Source: Hyphomicrobium zavarzinii ATCC 27496 (GTDB taxonomy: Bacteria; Pseudomonadota; Alphaproteobacteria; Rhizobiales; Hyphomicrobiaceae). Taken from it: a DNA stretch of 64,000 bases. Every line of letters begins with the position of its first letter. Within the stretch, counting starts at the first letter, position 1. The notes beneath the pieces were generated by a model, which was not told where the DNA came from, did not search any database, and saw nothing but the letters and a program-made list of their open reading frames with translations. Location: NCBI RefSeq assembly GCF_000383415.1, contig NZ_KB911258.1:392267-456266 (forward strand). The letters run 5' to 3'. The translations under genes and the position numbers were made by a program. Shown piece after piece: positions 56,204-64,000 of this stretch.

Positions 56204-58173
56204 TCGCCGACGACCTCGCGATTGCTACCGCGGGCGCCTCGCCTCAAACGGCGCGCCCGCCCCGCCCGCATCTCGATGCGAGCGATCCGGCTCTCCTTCC
56301 CGAGCCCTCGCCGCTCGACATGCCGGAGCAGGATTTTTCTGCAACTCCGCCGCGTGAGTGGCCGAAGCGTAGAGGTCCCAGCATTCCGCGCACGGCGGTG
56401 TTCCTCGGCGCGGCGCTGATGACGGCAGCCTTCGCACACGAGCTCTACGGCGTGCTCTCGTTCGTTCAGATGACGCCGATCCAGTTCCTGTTTCTGGTCC
56501 TGTCGACGCTCACCTTCGCGTGGATCTCGATCGGCACGCTCTCCGCCGCGCTGGGCTTCCTGCCGCTGTTCGCGGGCGAGAAGGCGGACACCATTGACGT
56601 ACCGGGCGCGGACGGCCCCATCTCGAAGCGCAACGCGCTGCTGTTCCCCGTCTACCACGAGGATCCTGCCCGCATCTCGGGCACCATCTCCGCGGTGGTG
56701 GAGGAACTGGGGTCGCTCGGAAAGGCTGCCCACTTCGACATATTCATCCTTTCGGACACGCGCGGCGCTGACGAGGGAATGCGGGAGGAGGCCGTATACG
56801 CGGAGCTGGCCCGCGCGCTCTCCGGCGAGACCCGGGTCTATTACCGCCGCCGCATCGAGAACACCGCCCGTAAGGCCGGCAACATCAAGGATTGGGTGGA
56901 ACGCTTCGGCGGCGCCTACGAGAGCTTTGTCATCTTCGATGGGGACAGCATCATGTCCGGCGTGGCGCTCGTCCGCCTGGCCCGGGCCATGGAAGCAGAT
57001 CCCTCAGCGGGCCTCATCCAGACCGTGCCGAAGCTCATCGGTGGCACCACGCTTCTCCAGCGGCTGATGCAGTTCGCGGCCAATATCTATGGCCCCGCCA
57101 TGTCGGCGGGCCTCGCTTTCTGGAGCCGCGACCAGGGCAACTACTGGGGCCACAACGCCATCATTCGCACGCGCGCCTTCGCCGGCTCGGCGGGGCTGCC
57201 GCATCTGCCGGGACCGCCGCCGTTCGGTGGCCACATCATGAGCCACGACTTCGTGGAAGCCATGCTGCTTCAGCGCACGGGCTGGGGCGTGCACATGGCT
57301 CCCTCGATCGAGGGATCGTTCGAAAGCATGCCGCCCGCGCTCACCGATCTCATCGTGCGTGACCGCCGCTGGTCCCAGGGCAACATCCAGCACCTGGCGC
57401 TCCTGTTCCGCCGCGGGGTGCCGGTCATGGGCCGCCTGCACCTGGCCATGGGCGCGCTCGCTTACATCGTCTCGGCCATCTGGGCCGCCTCGCTTGCCGT
57501 CGGTCTCGTGCTCGCCCTGCAAGGCCAGCAGTTGCTGCCGAGCTATTTCACCGACAGCAAGACGCTGTTTCCGATCTGGCCGATGATCGATCCGGGCGCC
57601 GCCATGCGGCTGTTCCTCGCCACCATGGCCGTGGTGCTGCTGCCGAAGGCGCTCGGCCTCGTGCTCGAGCTGAAGCGTGCCCAACGCGCCCGCGAGCTGT
57701 TCGGTATGCCGCGTGCCATCGCAGGCGTCGCGACCGAGACCGTGTTCTCCATGCTGCTCGCGCCTATCATGATGATGACGCAGACCGCCTCGGTCCTTCA
57801 GATCTTCTTCGGACGCGACGCAGGCTGGAAGGTTCAGCGCCGCGACGGCGCCACCATGGAGCTGGGTGAGGCCATCCGCTTCCACTGGCGCCACATGCTG
57901 GTGGGCGTCGTCGTCACCATCGTTTGCTGGGAGACCTCGCCCGGCCTCCTCGTCTGGATGGCGCCGGTGGTGCTCGGTCTCGTCCTCTCGGGTCCGCTCA
58001 ACTGGCTGACCTCGCAGACGGCCGGCCCCGCCATGACGGTCGTTCTCTCCACTCCCGTCGACCGCTCGCCGTCCTCGATCGAGCTGCGCACGCTCCGCCA
58101 CACCCAGATCTGGCGTGATCGTCTGGCTTCCGCAGCGGACGAGCCCCGCAAGGAGCTTGCGACGGCGGCCTGA
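56188..58173 (+). CDS. opgH: Glucans biosynthesis glucosyltransferase
   Basis: Membrane glycosyltransferase of 661 residues, family GT2, polymerising the glucan backbone of osmoregulated periplasmic glucans and feeding OpgG. Helices lie at about 68-95 and 100-125 and several more at 425-620. The catalytic domain has FDGDSIM (D251 and D253), SHDFVEAML and the product-binding RDRRWSQGN near 391. The N-terminal cytoplasmic region is short compared with Escherichia coli. The start overlaps opgG. A role in osmotic or envelope stress is expected. Confidence 0.95.
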   Translation: MDESMIADDLAIATAGASPQTARPPRPHLDASDPALLPEPSPLDMPEQDFSATPPREWPKRRGPSIPRTAVFLGAALMTAAFAHELYGVLSFVQMTPIQFLFLVLSTLTFAWISIGTLSAALGFLPLFAGEKADTIDVPGADGPISKRNALLFPVYHEDPARISGTISAVVEELGSLGKAAHFDIFILSDTRGADEGMREEAVYAELARALSGETRVYYRRRIENTARKAGNIKDWVERFGGAYESFVIFDGDSIMSGVALVRLARAMEADPSAGLIQTVPKLIGGTTLLQRLMQFAANIYGPAMSAGLAFWSRDQGNYWGHNAIIRTRAFAGSAGLPHLPGPPPFGGHIMSHDFVEAMLLQRTGWGVHMAPSIEGSFESMPPALTDLIVRDRRWSQGNIQHLALLFRRGVPVMGRLHLAMGALAYIVSAIWAASLAVGLVLALQGQQLLPSYFTDSKTLFPIWPMIDPGAAMRLFLATMAVVLLPKALGLVLELKRAQRARELFGMPRAIAGVATETVFSMLLAPIMMMTQTASVLQIFFGRDAGWKVQRRDGATMELGEAIRFHWRHMLVGVVVTIVCWETSPGLLVWMAPVVLGLVLSGPLNWLTSQTAGPAMTVVLSTPVDRSPSSIELRTLRHTQIWRDRLASAADEPRKELATAA

Positions 58174-58188
58174 GGCCCGGGCCGCCGA

Positions 58189-59190
58189 TCAATCCTTCGC
58201 CGCGCCGCGCCGCAGCAGCTCCGGAAGCAGATCGCGCACCCGGATAGGCTCTGTATCGAGAAACGGGATCGGCCGCGTCACTTCGATGGCGGCCGTTCCG
58301 ATCCGCGCCGTCAACGCGCCGTTGAACACCCCTTCGCCGAGCCGCCTGGACAGCCGCCGCAGCAGATCCTGCCCGAGAAACTGGCCGAGCAGATCGTCGG
58401 TCATGGCGACGCCCCCCGTGGCAACCAGATGCGTCAGAACCATGCGCGCGAGCCGTAAGGCGCCGAGGCCGCCCGGCCGCCCGCCGTAGAGCGTGGCGAG
58501 CCCGCGCAGGAGGCGCAGGTTCTCCACCATCACGTAGCCCATCGCCACCCACACCATCGGGCTCATGGCGGTCACCACAGAAACCCGCTTCGCGGATTTG
58601 AGCACCAGCCGGCGCGCGGACGCATCGAGCGGCGCCAGCACCTCCCGGTCCGCAAGACGCAAAAGATCGCCCGGATCGCGCACGTCGCCCGCATGGTCGC
58701 GCAGCCGCGCGAGGTTCCACGCGAGATCGCGCCGGCCCCGGAACGTTGCGGAAAGCGCCGCCACGGTCTTGCGCTCGAGCGCGGTATCCTTGGTGCGGAG
58801 CGCGGCGTCCGCGTCGCGCTTGAGACGCGCGAGACGGCGAAGCCTGAGAAGGCCGATCAGCTCGCGGCCCACGATGACGAGGCCGGAGCCCGCCGCCACG
58901 ATCACGAGGCTCGTCGCTGTCCAGCCGATCCAGTCCTCGCGCGCGAGCGCTGCCGAAACGAAGCTCGCGAAACTCACCGCGAGCGAAAGACCGACGAGCG
59001 CCGTGACGGCCGAAACGAACAGCCCGCCGACGCTCGCGCCGCGCGCCTTCGCGGCTGGAGAGGGCTCGCCGATGGCCGAAAGCTCCTCGTCGGTCGGATG
59101 CGCGATGTCGCTCACGATGTTGGGATCGTCGGGCGCGAACACGCGCGGTCCCCGGCCCCCTGGCGTCTCAGTCTCGGTCATGCGAGCCAA
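58189..59190 (-). CDS. YcjF-like membrane protein (DUF697, TIGR01620)
   Basis: Protein of 333 residues with two membrane helices (about 55-75 and 85-110) and a DUF697-type C-terminal region (about 180-310: RVSVVTAMSPMVWVAMGYVM and DDLLGQFLGQDLLRRLS). It is encoded directly after the YcjX-type P-loop protein, overlapping it by 13 bases, so the two work together. In Escherichia coli the ycjX-ycjF pair belongs to a phage-shock-linked group; here no psp gene is adjacent. Convergent with opgH. Confidence 0.87.
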   Translation of the reverse strand: MARMTETETPGGRGPRVFAPDDPNIVSDIAHPTDEELSAIGEPSPAAKARGASVGGLFVSAVTALVGLSLAVSFASFVSAALAREDWIGWTATSLVIVAAGSGLVIVGRELIGLLRLRRLARLKRDADAALRTKDTALERKTVAALSATFRGRRDLAWNLARLRDHAGDVRDPGDLLRLADREVLAPLDASARRLVLKSAKRVSVVTAMSPMVWVAMGYVMVENLRLLRGLATLYGGRPGGLGALRLARMVLTHLVATGGVAMTDDLLGQFLGQDLLRRLSRRLGEGVFNGALTARIGTAAIEVTRPIPFLDTEPIRVRDLLPELLRRGAAKD

Positions 59191-60644
59191 TCTCCGATCA
59201 GGAAGTCGAGGGCGCGGTCGAGGCGGATGTGCGGCGGCGCAGGCGTCTCGCCGGATTTCTGCGCGGGCAACAGACGCGGCGGGCGAAAGCGTGGAAACGT
59301 GGCGCTGAACGGAGCCGCGCCCGAAAGCACGCCCGCCGGATCGTCCGGCAGATCGCCCGGAAACAGAGCCACCTCCCGCTTGCCGTCGAAGCGTTGTCCC
59401 GACACGGTCTCGCCCGGCAGCGGAACGCCGACGATACAGGGCAGCATCGCCTTGCCGTCGCGCACCTCCGCTTCGCGCGTGGCGCGGAGAGCGGCCAGCG
59501 CCATCACGCGGGCTTCCGCGCCTGCTTCACCCGCACGGACTGCAGCTCTCTCCGTCAGGAGCTTCAGGATCGCCTCCAGCCGGTCGTGGCTCGTGTGATG
59601 AATGTGGTCCGCCTTCGTGGCCGCAAACAGCAGCCGGTCGATGCGCCGCGCGCCGACGAGGCTCGCGAGCCAGCTTGCGACACCGGGGCGAAACGCGCGG
59701 AGCACGGAGGCGAGTGCGCGTTCGAGTTCGGCAATCGCGTCCGCTCCGCCGTTCAGCGCGCCGAGCACGTCCACCAGAACGATCTGTCGGTCGAGCCTGC
59801 TGAAATGCTCGCGAAAGAACGGGCGCACCACATGCGCGACATAGCTGTCGTAGCGCCGCGCCATCATCGCGGCGAGGCTGCCGCGCTCAGGCACGCTGTC
59901 CTGATCGAGCGGAAGCGGGAAGAAGGTGAGCAGCGGCGAGCCTTCGAGATCGCCGGGCATCAGGAAGCGGCCGGGGCCGAGCGTCGCTACGGCCGATTGC
60001 GCGCGCGCTGCGTGGAGGTAGGCGGTGAAACGGCGCGCGCCGTCGAGTGCGAGCTGCTCGTCCTCCGCCGTGGTGGGATCGAGCGCTGAGACGAAGGAGA
60101 GCCACTCGGCGCCGGCCGCCGCATGTGCCCCGAGCCTGGCCCGCTCAAGCGCATCCCGCGACCATGACGCGTAGCTCTCGCCCAACATCGCGAGGTCGAG
60201 CAGCCACTCGCCCGGATAGTCCACGATGTCGAGGTTCAAGCGGCGAATGCCGAGCGCGCGCCGGATGGCGTGCTCCGGAGCGAACGAGATTGCCACGCGC
60301 AGCTCCGAGACGCGGCGCGTGCTCTCCGGCCAGACGGGCGGATCGGCCTCGAGCGCCCGCACGTGTCCCTCGTAGTCGAAGCGGGGCACGTTGTCGTCGG
60401 GCTGCGGCTCGAGGTTGGCGGAAATCAGCCGTCCTTCGGCGTAGGGGCCGAAAAAGGGAAGGCGCCCGCCCTGCGTCAGGTTTCGGATCAGCGCGGTGAT
60501 GAACACCGTCTTGCCGGAGCGCGCGAGTCCCGTCACGCCGAGGCGCAGCGATGGCGTGAGAAGGTCCGAGATCCGATGTCCGGCCTTGGCCCAGGTATCG
60601 GTAAGGGAAGTAGAGAGATCTGGGGCGCGCAAGGGAAACCTCAT
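59178..60644 (-). CDS. YcjX-type P-loop protein (DUF463)
   Basis: Predicted nucleotide-binding protein of 488 residues. The Walker A motif is GLARSGKT (residues 39-46), followed by VFITALIRNL. Other conserved segments are LNLDIVDYPGEWLLDLAML (likely switch region, DxxG-like) and QIVLVDVLGALNGG. DUF463 proteins are dynamin/GTPase-like. The start ATG lies about 100 bases from the tiny membrane ORF upstream. Translation is coupled to the YcjF-like gene. Confidence 0.88.
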   Translation of the reverse strand: MRFPLRAPDLSTSLTDTWAKAGHRISDLLTPSLRLGVTGLARSGKTVFITALIRNLTQGGRLPFFGPYAEGRLISANLEPQPDDNVPRFDYEGHVRALEADPPVWPESTRRVSELRVAISFAPEHAIRRALGIRRLNLDIVDYPGEWLLDLAMLGESYASWSRDALERARLGAHAAAGAEWLSFVSALDPTTAEDEQLALDGARRFTAYLHAARAQSAVATLGPGRFLMPGDLEGSPLLTFFPLPLDQDSVPERGSLAAMMARRYDSYVAHVVRPFFREHFSRLDRQIVLVDVLGALNGGADAIAELERALASVLRAFRPGVASWLASLVGARRIDRLLFAATKADHIHHTSHDRLEAILKLLTERAAVRAGEAGAEARVMALAALRATREAEVRDGKAMLPCIVGVPLPGETVSGQRFDGKREVALFPGDLPDDPAGVLSGAAPFSATFPRFRPPRLLPAQKSGETPAPPHIRLDRALDFLIGDWLA

Positions 60645-60742
60645 GACCGGTTTCCCTAAGTAGGCAGCGCGCGCGAGCGCCGCAAGTCCGTCGAGGGCCG
60701 GGCGAGCGGCTCAAAATTCGGCGGGAACGGCCTGAGGCGGCC

Positions 60743-60829
60743 TTAGCCGTAGAACACCACGACCACGCCGGCGCCGATCACAGTCAGCCCCATGAGGACG
60801 ATGGTCGCGCTTCTGAGAAACTCGGACAT
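60743..60829 (-). CDS. Tiny single-helix membrane peptide (28 residues)
   Basis: A 28-residue frame, MSEFLRSATIVLMGLT then a Gly/Val-rich helix ending VVVVFYG. A membrane helix spans about 9-26 with one Arg and one Glu near the N-terminus. GGAG lies six to seven bases before the ATG, and the frame ends at TAA. Same-strand and 98 bases upstream of the YcjX-type gene, so it could be a small subunit of, or a leader for, that membrane system. Function unknown; the call rests on the ribosome binding site and the membrane-like composition. Confidence 0.65.
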   Translation of the reverse strand: MSEFLRSATIVLMGLTVIGAGVVVVFYG

Positions 60830-60898
60830 CACTTTCTCCGCTAGCCCCGCTCGGGACACGCGCCCGCAGGGTACGCGAAAATGATTACGACCCCGCCA

Positions 60899-60937
60899 AT
60901 GAACGGTGACTGAAGCGGCCTGTCAGCAACCGTTCAT
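60899..60937. other. Perfect 9-bp inverted repeat
   Basis: ATGAACGGT (60899-60907) and ACCGTTCAT (60929-60937) are exact inverted repeats separated by 21 bases, between the minus-strand gene at 60970 and the tiny membrane ORF. It could be an operator for the tiny ORF or a hairpin. No T-run follows. Confidence 0.45.
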
Positions 60938-60969
60938 GTGCCGGGGAGGAAAGGGGGGATGCCGGGCGT

Positions 60970-61656
60970 TCAGCCTTTGGCGGGCGTGGTTGTCGGCTTC
61001 CAGTCCTTGTCGTGCATCGGGATCGTAATGCGCCTCATGCCGAGCTGCTGCTCGGAGAACCACGGCAGCGTGCGCTCGAAGGCGATCGGCTGAATGTCCC
61101 GGCGCAGCAGGCCGTCGAGGATGCCGGGGTAGGCGGGAACGGCGGTCGTGAGCTTCAGTGTGAACCGGTAGTCGCCCGCATCGTCTACCAGCGCAGGCAG
61201 CGGATTGCCCTCCGGATAGAAGCGCACCGTATCCGAGAAGGTCTCCCGTCCGGCGAGGCTGAGCGGCGCGAACGCCCGGTTGGCCGCGTCATCCTTGGGC
61301 GAATGCTCGCCGATGTAGGCGCTGTAGTACCGCTTTGTTTGGACGGCGGCGTCGGTGCGAAGGTTCTCGACTGTAAGCTCCATCGTGAGCGCCGTCCCCG
61401 TGCGCGCGCCCGAGTTCACGATCGTGATGGGAATGGCGAACAGCTCAACATCGCCGCCCTGATCGCGGGCATAGTGGATGACGGGCGGAACATACACCTC
61501 GAGCGCCGCCGTCTTGAGCACGCTCTCGTAGAAGGAGAGCCCGGAGAAGCCGAGAGCCAAGGCCGAGAGCAGCGAGGCGATCCGTCCGCCGCGTCCGCCG
61601 ACCTCCGCCACATTCAGATCCGTTCCGTCCGCCGGCCGCTCGTGAATGCCTGACAT
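60970..61656 (-). CDS. Membrane-anchored protein of unknown function
   Basis: Protein of 228 residues with a soluble N-terminus, one hydrophobic helix (about 25-48, ASLLSALALGFSGLSFYES) and a C-terminal extracytoplasmic beta-rich domain (ELFAIPITIVNSGARTGTAL). No family is recognised. The ATG at 61656 is preferred over an upstream start. The layout, one helix plus an outer domain with conserved hydrophobic strands, suggests a periplasmic sensor or lipid-binding domain, but no neighbour supports a role. Confidence 0.72.
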   Translation of the reverse strand: MSGIHERPADGTDLNVAEVGGRGGRIASLLSALALGFSGLSFYESVLKTAALEVYVPPVIHYARDQGGDVELFAIPITIVNSGARTGTALTMELTVENLRTDAAVQTKRYYSAYIGEHSPKDDAANRAFAPLSLAGRETFSDTVRFYPEGNPLPALVDDAGDYRFTLKLTTAVPAYPGILDGLLRRDIQPIAFERTLPWFSEQQLGMRRITIPMHDKDWKPTTTPAKG

Positions 61657-61701
61657 GAAATCCGTACCCTGCCTGTCGCTCCACACCCAGCGGCCCTAGC
61701 C

Positions 61702-61739
61702 CTAGAGCGCCGCGTGAAAAGTGGGAAGCGGTTTTCCGG
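61702..61739. repeat. Possible remnant of a Rhizobiales intergenic repeat
   Basis: The stretch begins CTAGAGCGCC and continues GTGAAAAGTGGGAAGCGG and TTTTCCGG. This pattern of TAGAGC followed by AAAGTGGGAAGCGGTTTTC resembles dispersed intergenic palindromic repeats of Rhizobiales (from memory). The matching right arm is missing or decayed, so it looks like a broken copy. Confidence 0.4.
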
Positions 61740-61786
61740 TAAGAAGCGGGAGGCAGAAGAATGTGTCCGCAACTATGGCGTCGTTG

Positions 61787-62158
61787 TCAGCCGTAGCTGC
61801 GGCGCGGCGCGCGGAACGGGGAGGTGAATTTCAAGCCGAGCGAATTGTCCCGCCGCCATACGACGGCGCAATCGACTTCCTTTTTGTCGCTCGGAAGATA
61901 GAGAGTGAGAGGGCCTGCGAGCAGGCTGGCCTTGATGCCCCGATCCCAGACCTCGATGGAGCCGCCAAGCGGCGTCATATCCCGCAGCGTGCACGCGCGG
62001 GGCACCAGCATTCCCTCCGAGACGACGAAACCCTCCTGAAGGCGCTGCCTTTTGCGTGCGAGCGCGCGCCCCCAGGCATCGGCCGCGCGCGAGCACGGGG
62101 CGGTTTCGTGTGCGTCCTGCAATCCGAGTGCAATGGCGAGCTTTTGAAATAGCGACAT
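61787..62158 (-). CDS. PilZ-domain protein
   Basis: Small cytoplasmic protein of 123 residues. A PilZ domain covers about 35-115: RKRQRLQEGFVV (RxxxR), TLRDMTPLGGSIEVWD (DxSxxG-like, with Thr for Ser) and CAVVWRRDNSLGLKFTSPF. It probably binds c-di-GMP. The ATG at 62158 is favoured; an upstream TTG at 62173 is possible. Divergent from the chemotaxis receptor, so c-di-GMP signalling and taxis sit side by side. Confidence 0.78.
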   Translation of the reverse strand: MSLFQKLAIALGLQDAHETAPCSRAADAWGRALARKRQRLQEGFVVSEGMLVPRACTLRDMTPLGGSIEVWDRGIKASLLAGPLTLYLPSDKKEVDCAVVWRRDNSLGLKFTSPFRAPRRSYG

Positions 62159-62380
62159 GGGCGTATCGAACAACAGATAAGCCGAGCAATGGTGATCAGA
62201 TCAAAACGTGCGCGTAAACCGGATTATTTCGAACTCTGGGAAAAGTTATCGCTTCGAAAGAAGTATTATAAACAACGAGTAAAAGTGAAATAAACAAATC
62301 GCATGAAACCATTCATTCATTGGCAAAACATATTCTGACGCACGACAATTGCAGGACCCTTTGCAAGAAAAAGGTCGCAG
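62159..62380. promoter_or_regulatory. AT-rich divergent promoter region
   Basis: 222 bases between the PilZ and receptor genes, clearly more AT-rich than the surroundings. Stretches such as AAGTATTATAAACAACGAG and AAAGTGAAATAAAC fit a promoter, but no single -35/-10 pair is convincing. Confidence 0.4.
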
Positions 62381-64000
62381 ATGAAACTATTCAACACGGC
62401 TTTTGGGCGAATCCGGCTCGAAACGCTGATTTCGCTGCTTACGATCGCCGCGGTCGTCGTTTCGACGGTATGCCTGATGTTGATCGTTCATCTGCAACTC
62501 AAGGCGGACGCCGAAGGAAAGGCGATCGAAAGCCAGCAACTCTCGCTGCGCATCGGCGCGGAGCTGCTCGGCAAAGTTCTGCCTGGCACGAAGATCACGT
62601 GGTCCCAATCCGGCGTGGTCGAGAAGATTGCGGTCTCCGAGCTTCCTCAGGACAAGGACCACGCGATCGTGGATTCCATGACGCGCATGACCGGCGCGCC
62701 GATCACGCTATTTTCCTACGATGCCGCGGCCGATGATTTCGTCCGTGTTTCGACAACCGTAACGACGGCGGATGGAAACCGCGCCGTTGGCACCTGGCTC
62801 GGTCACGGTAGTGCAGCTTATGGCGCGGTGAAAAAAGGACAGCCCTACAACGGAGCAGCCGACATTCTCGGAACGCCCTATTTCACCGTCTATTTTCCCA
62901 TCGTCGATCACTCGTCGAAAGTGATCGGAATTTTGTTTGCAGGCACCAAGCAAGCTGCCGTGTTCGAGCTTGCTGCCGCGCTCGAGCGCAAGATCCTGTT
63001 CGCGTCCGTCGCGCTGCTCGTCGTCATGGCCATCGTCGGCTTCATGCTGTCGCGTCTGCTGACGCGCCCGATCCCGGTTCTCGCCGCCGTTATGGGGCAT
63101 CTCGCCCGCAACAATTCCGAAGAGACCATCCCCTACACCGAGTTCACCAACGAGATCGGCGAGATGGCCCGCGCCGTCGCCGTGTTCCGAAACAACACCA
63201 TCGAACGAACGAGGCTCGAAGCCGAGCGTGCGCGCGAATCCTCGCGGCGTGAGGCACGCCAGAAAGCGCTCGAAGCGCTGATCGACAGTTTCAAATCCGA
63301 TGCCGAGCAGAGCATCGCTGCCGTTGCAGCCATGGCCGAGGATCTGGAGCGCACCGCCGCGTCGCTGCAGGGCATCGCCTCCGGAACCAACGACAAGGCC
63401 CAACTCGTGGCCACCGCGTCCGATCAGGCATCCGCCAACGTCGGCACCGTCGCCGCAGCCGCCGAGGAGCTGACGGCATCGATCGCCGAGATCGGCAACC
63501 AGATCTCGGAAGCGTTGAACAACGTCGGCAGCACCAGCACGATGGCCGCGACCACCAATGACCGCATGTCGGAGTTGTTGGCGTCCGCCCAGCAGATCGG
63601 CGAGGTCGTCACGCTCATCCGCGAGATCGCGGGGCAGACAAACCTGCTCGCGCTCAACGCCACCATCGAGGCCGCGCGTGCGGGCGAGGCGGGACGCGGC
63701 TTCGCCGTCGTTGCCACCGAAGTCAAGACGCTCGCGACCCGCACGGCGCAGGCTACCGAAAGCATTTCGGAGCAGGTGAGCTCGATTCAGGCCGCGACCG
63801 ATCACGCCGTTCTCGCCATTGGCGAGATCGCCGAGCGCATGGGGCACGTCAACGGCATCACGACGCAGATCGCCGCCGCCGTGACGGAGCAGGGCGCCGC
63901 GACATCAGAGATCAACGCCAGTGTGCATCACGCAGCCGGCGACACGCGCCATGTCAGCGAGACGATCGCGGGCGTGACTGAGGCCGCCACCTCGACCTTC
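62381..64000 (+). CDS. Methyl-accepting chemotaxis protein (partial, runs off the window)
   Basis: Chemoreceptor of which 540 codons are present; the frame is open at the window end. Order: N-terminal membrane helix (about 17-40, [20 protein letters not shown]), periplasmic Cache-type sensor (about 41-205, with [20 protein letters not shown]), second helix (about 210-230), HAMP (about 230-285), then the cytoplasmic signalling helices. The hairpin tip [20 protein letters not shown] is the conserved CheA/CheW contact. The Cache fold suggests sensing of small organic acids or similar ligands. No ribosome binding site of note. Methylation segments are not resolved. Confidence 0.93.
   Translation, partial: MKLFNTAFGRIRLETLISLLTIAAVVVSTVCLMLIVHLQLKADAEGKAIESQQLSLRIGAELLGKVLPGTKITWSQSGVVEKIAVSELPQDKDHAIVDSMTRMTGAPITLFSYDAAADDFVRVSTTVTTADGNRAVGTWLGHGSAAYGAVKKGQPYNGAADILGTPYFTVYFPIVDHSSKVIGILFAGTKQAAVFELAAALERKILFASVALLVVMAIVGFMLSRLLTRPIPVLAAVMGHLARNNSEETIPYTEFTNEIGEMARAVAVFRNNTIERTRLEAERARESSRREARQKALEALIDSFKSDAEQSIAAVAAMAEDLERTAASLQGIASGTNDKAQLVATASDQASANVGTVAAAAEELTASIAEIGNQISEALNNVGSTSTMAATTNDRMSELLASAQQIGEVVTLIREIAGQTNLLALNATIEAARAGEAGRGFAVVATEVKTLATRTAQATESISEQVSSIQAATDHAVLAIGEIAERMGHVNGITTQIAAAVTEQGAATSEINASVHHAAGDTRHVSETIAGVTEAATSTF

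Overview
The window looks like a chromosome segment of a GC-rich alphaproteobacterium, most likely of the order Hyphomicrobiales (Rhizobiales), near Hyphomicrobium and relatives. This is inferred from gene content: two Rhizobiales-type porins, a DUF3126 protein, a bacterial transglutaminase-like cysteine peptidase, a split methionine synthase behind an ArsR-methyltransferase gene, a PAS_5 protein, and periplasmic-glucan genes opgG and opgH. Nearly all of it is ordinary core or shell chromosome. I see no rRNA, tRNA, CRISPR array, insertion sequence, phage gene or replication origin.

Layout. 0-5.1 kb: an OmpR-type response regulator and sensor kinase pair, then glnE. 5.2-6.9 kb: an ECF sigma factor, a single-pass membrane protein and a periplasmic metal-sensor-like protein, arranged like a Cnr-type envelope-sensing locus. 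7-12.5 kb (minus strand): a histidine kinase with a degenerate ATPase domain, pepN, an MlaC-like protein and a membrane protein. 12.66-18.55 kb: a palindromic operator and promoter, an ArsR-methyltransferase fusion, metF and a two-gene metH, forming a methyl-cycle operon. 18.6-23.8 kb: two small membrane proteins, a 27-residue membrane peptide, an enoyl-CoA hydratase, the cysE-DUF3126-gamma-carbonic anhydrase operon and a BTLCP peptidase. 23.9-31.8 kb: PilZ, PAS_5, rhomboid, CBS and patatin genes, hisI, a NifU-like protein, yidD, a cyclase-like/TPR protein and a small membrane protein.

31.8-38.8 kb is the accessory part. It holds a heptanucleotide tandem repeat, thrS, then an AT-rich gene for a stand-alone RelA/SpoT-type synthetase domain that looks horizontally acquired, followed by several small secreted proteins, two of which are paralogues. 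39-50.5 kb: a flavoprotein, an Uup-type ABC-F ATPase, a PDZ/Sel1 protein, a surface-antigen-like protein, a membrane-anchored trypsin-like protease carrying two FHA domains, a CelD-like acetyltransferase, a lipoprotein and a CoxE-like VWA protein. 50.5-54 kb: two tandem porins, each with its own terminator. 54.6-60.7 kb: opgG-opgH, then YcjX and YcjF homologues and a 28-residue membrane peptide. 61-64 kb: a membrane protein, a PilZ protein and the first 540 codons of a chemotaxis receptor that runs off the end.

The best leads are the AT-rich RelA/SpoT gene, the protease-FHA fusion, the operator controlling the methionine operon, the pseudokinase-like histidine kinase, the paralogous small secreted proteins, the two tiny membrane ORFs with strong ribosome binding sites, and the 7-bp tandem repeat upstream of thrS. 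None proves a new system by itself.
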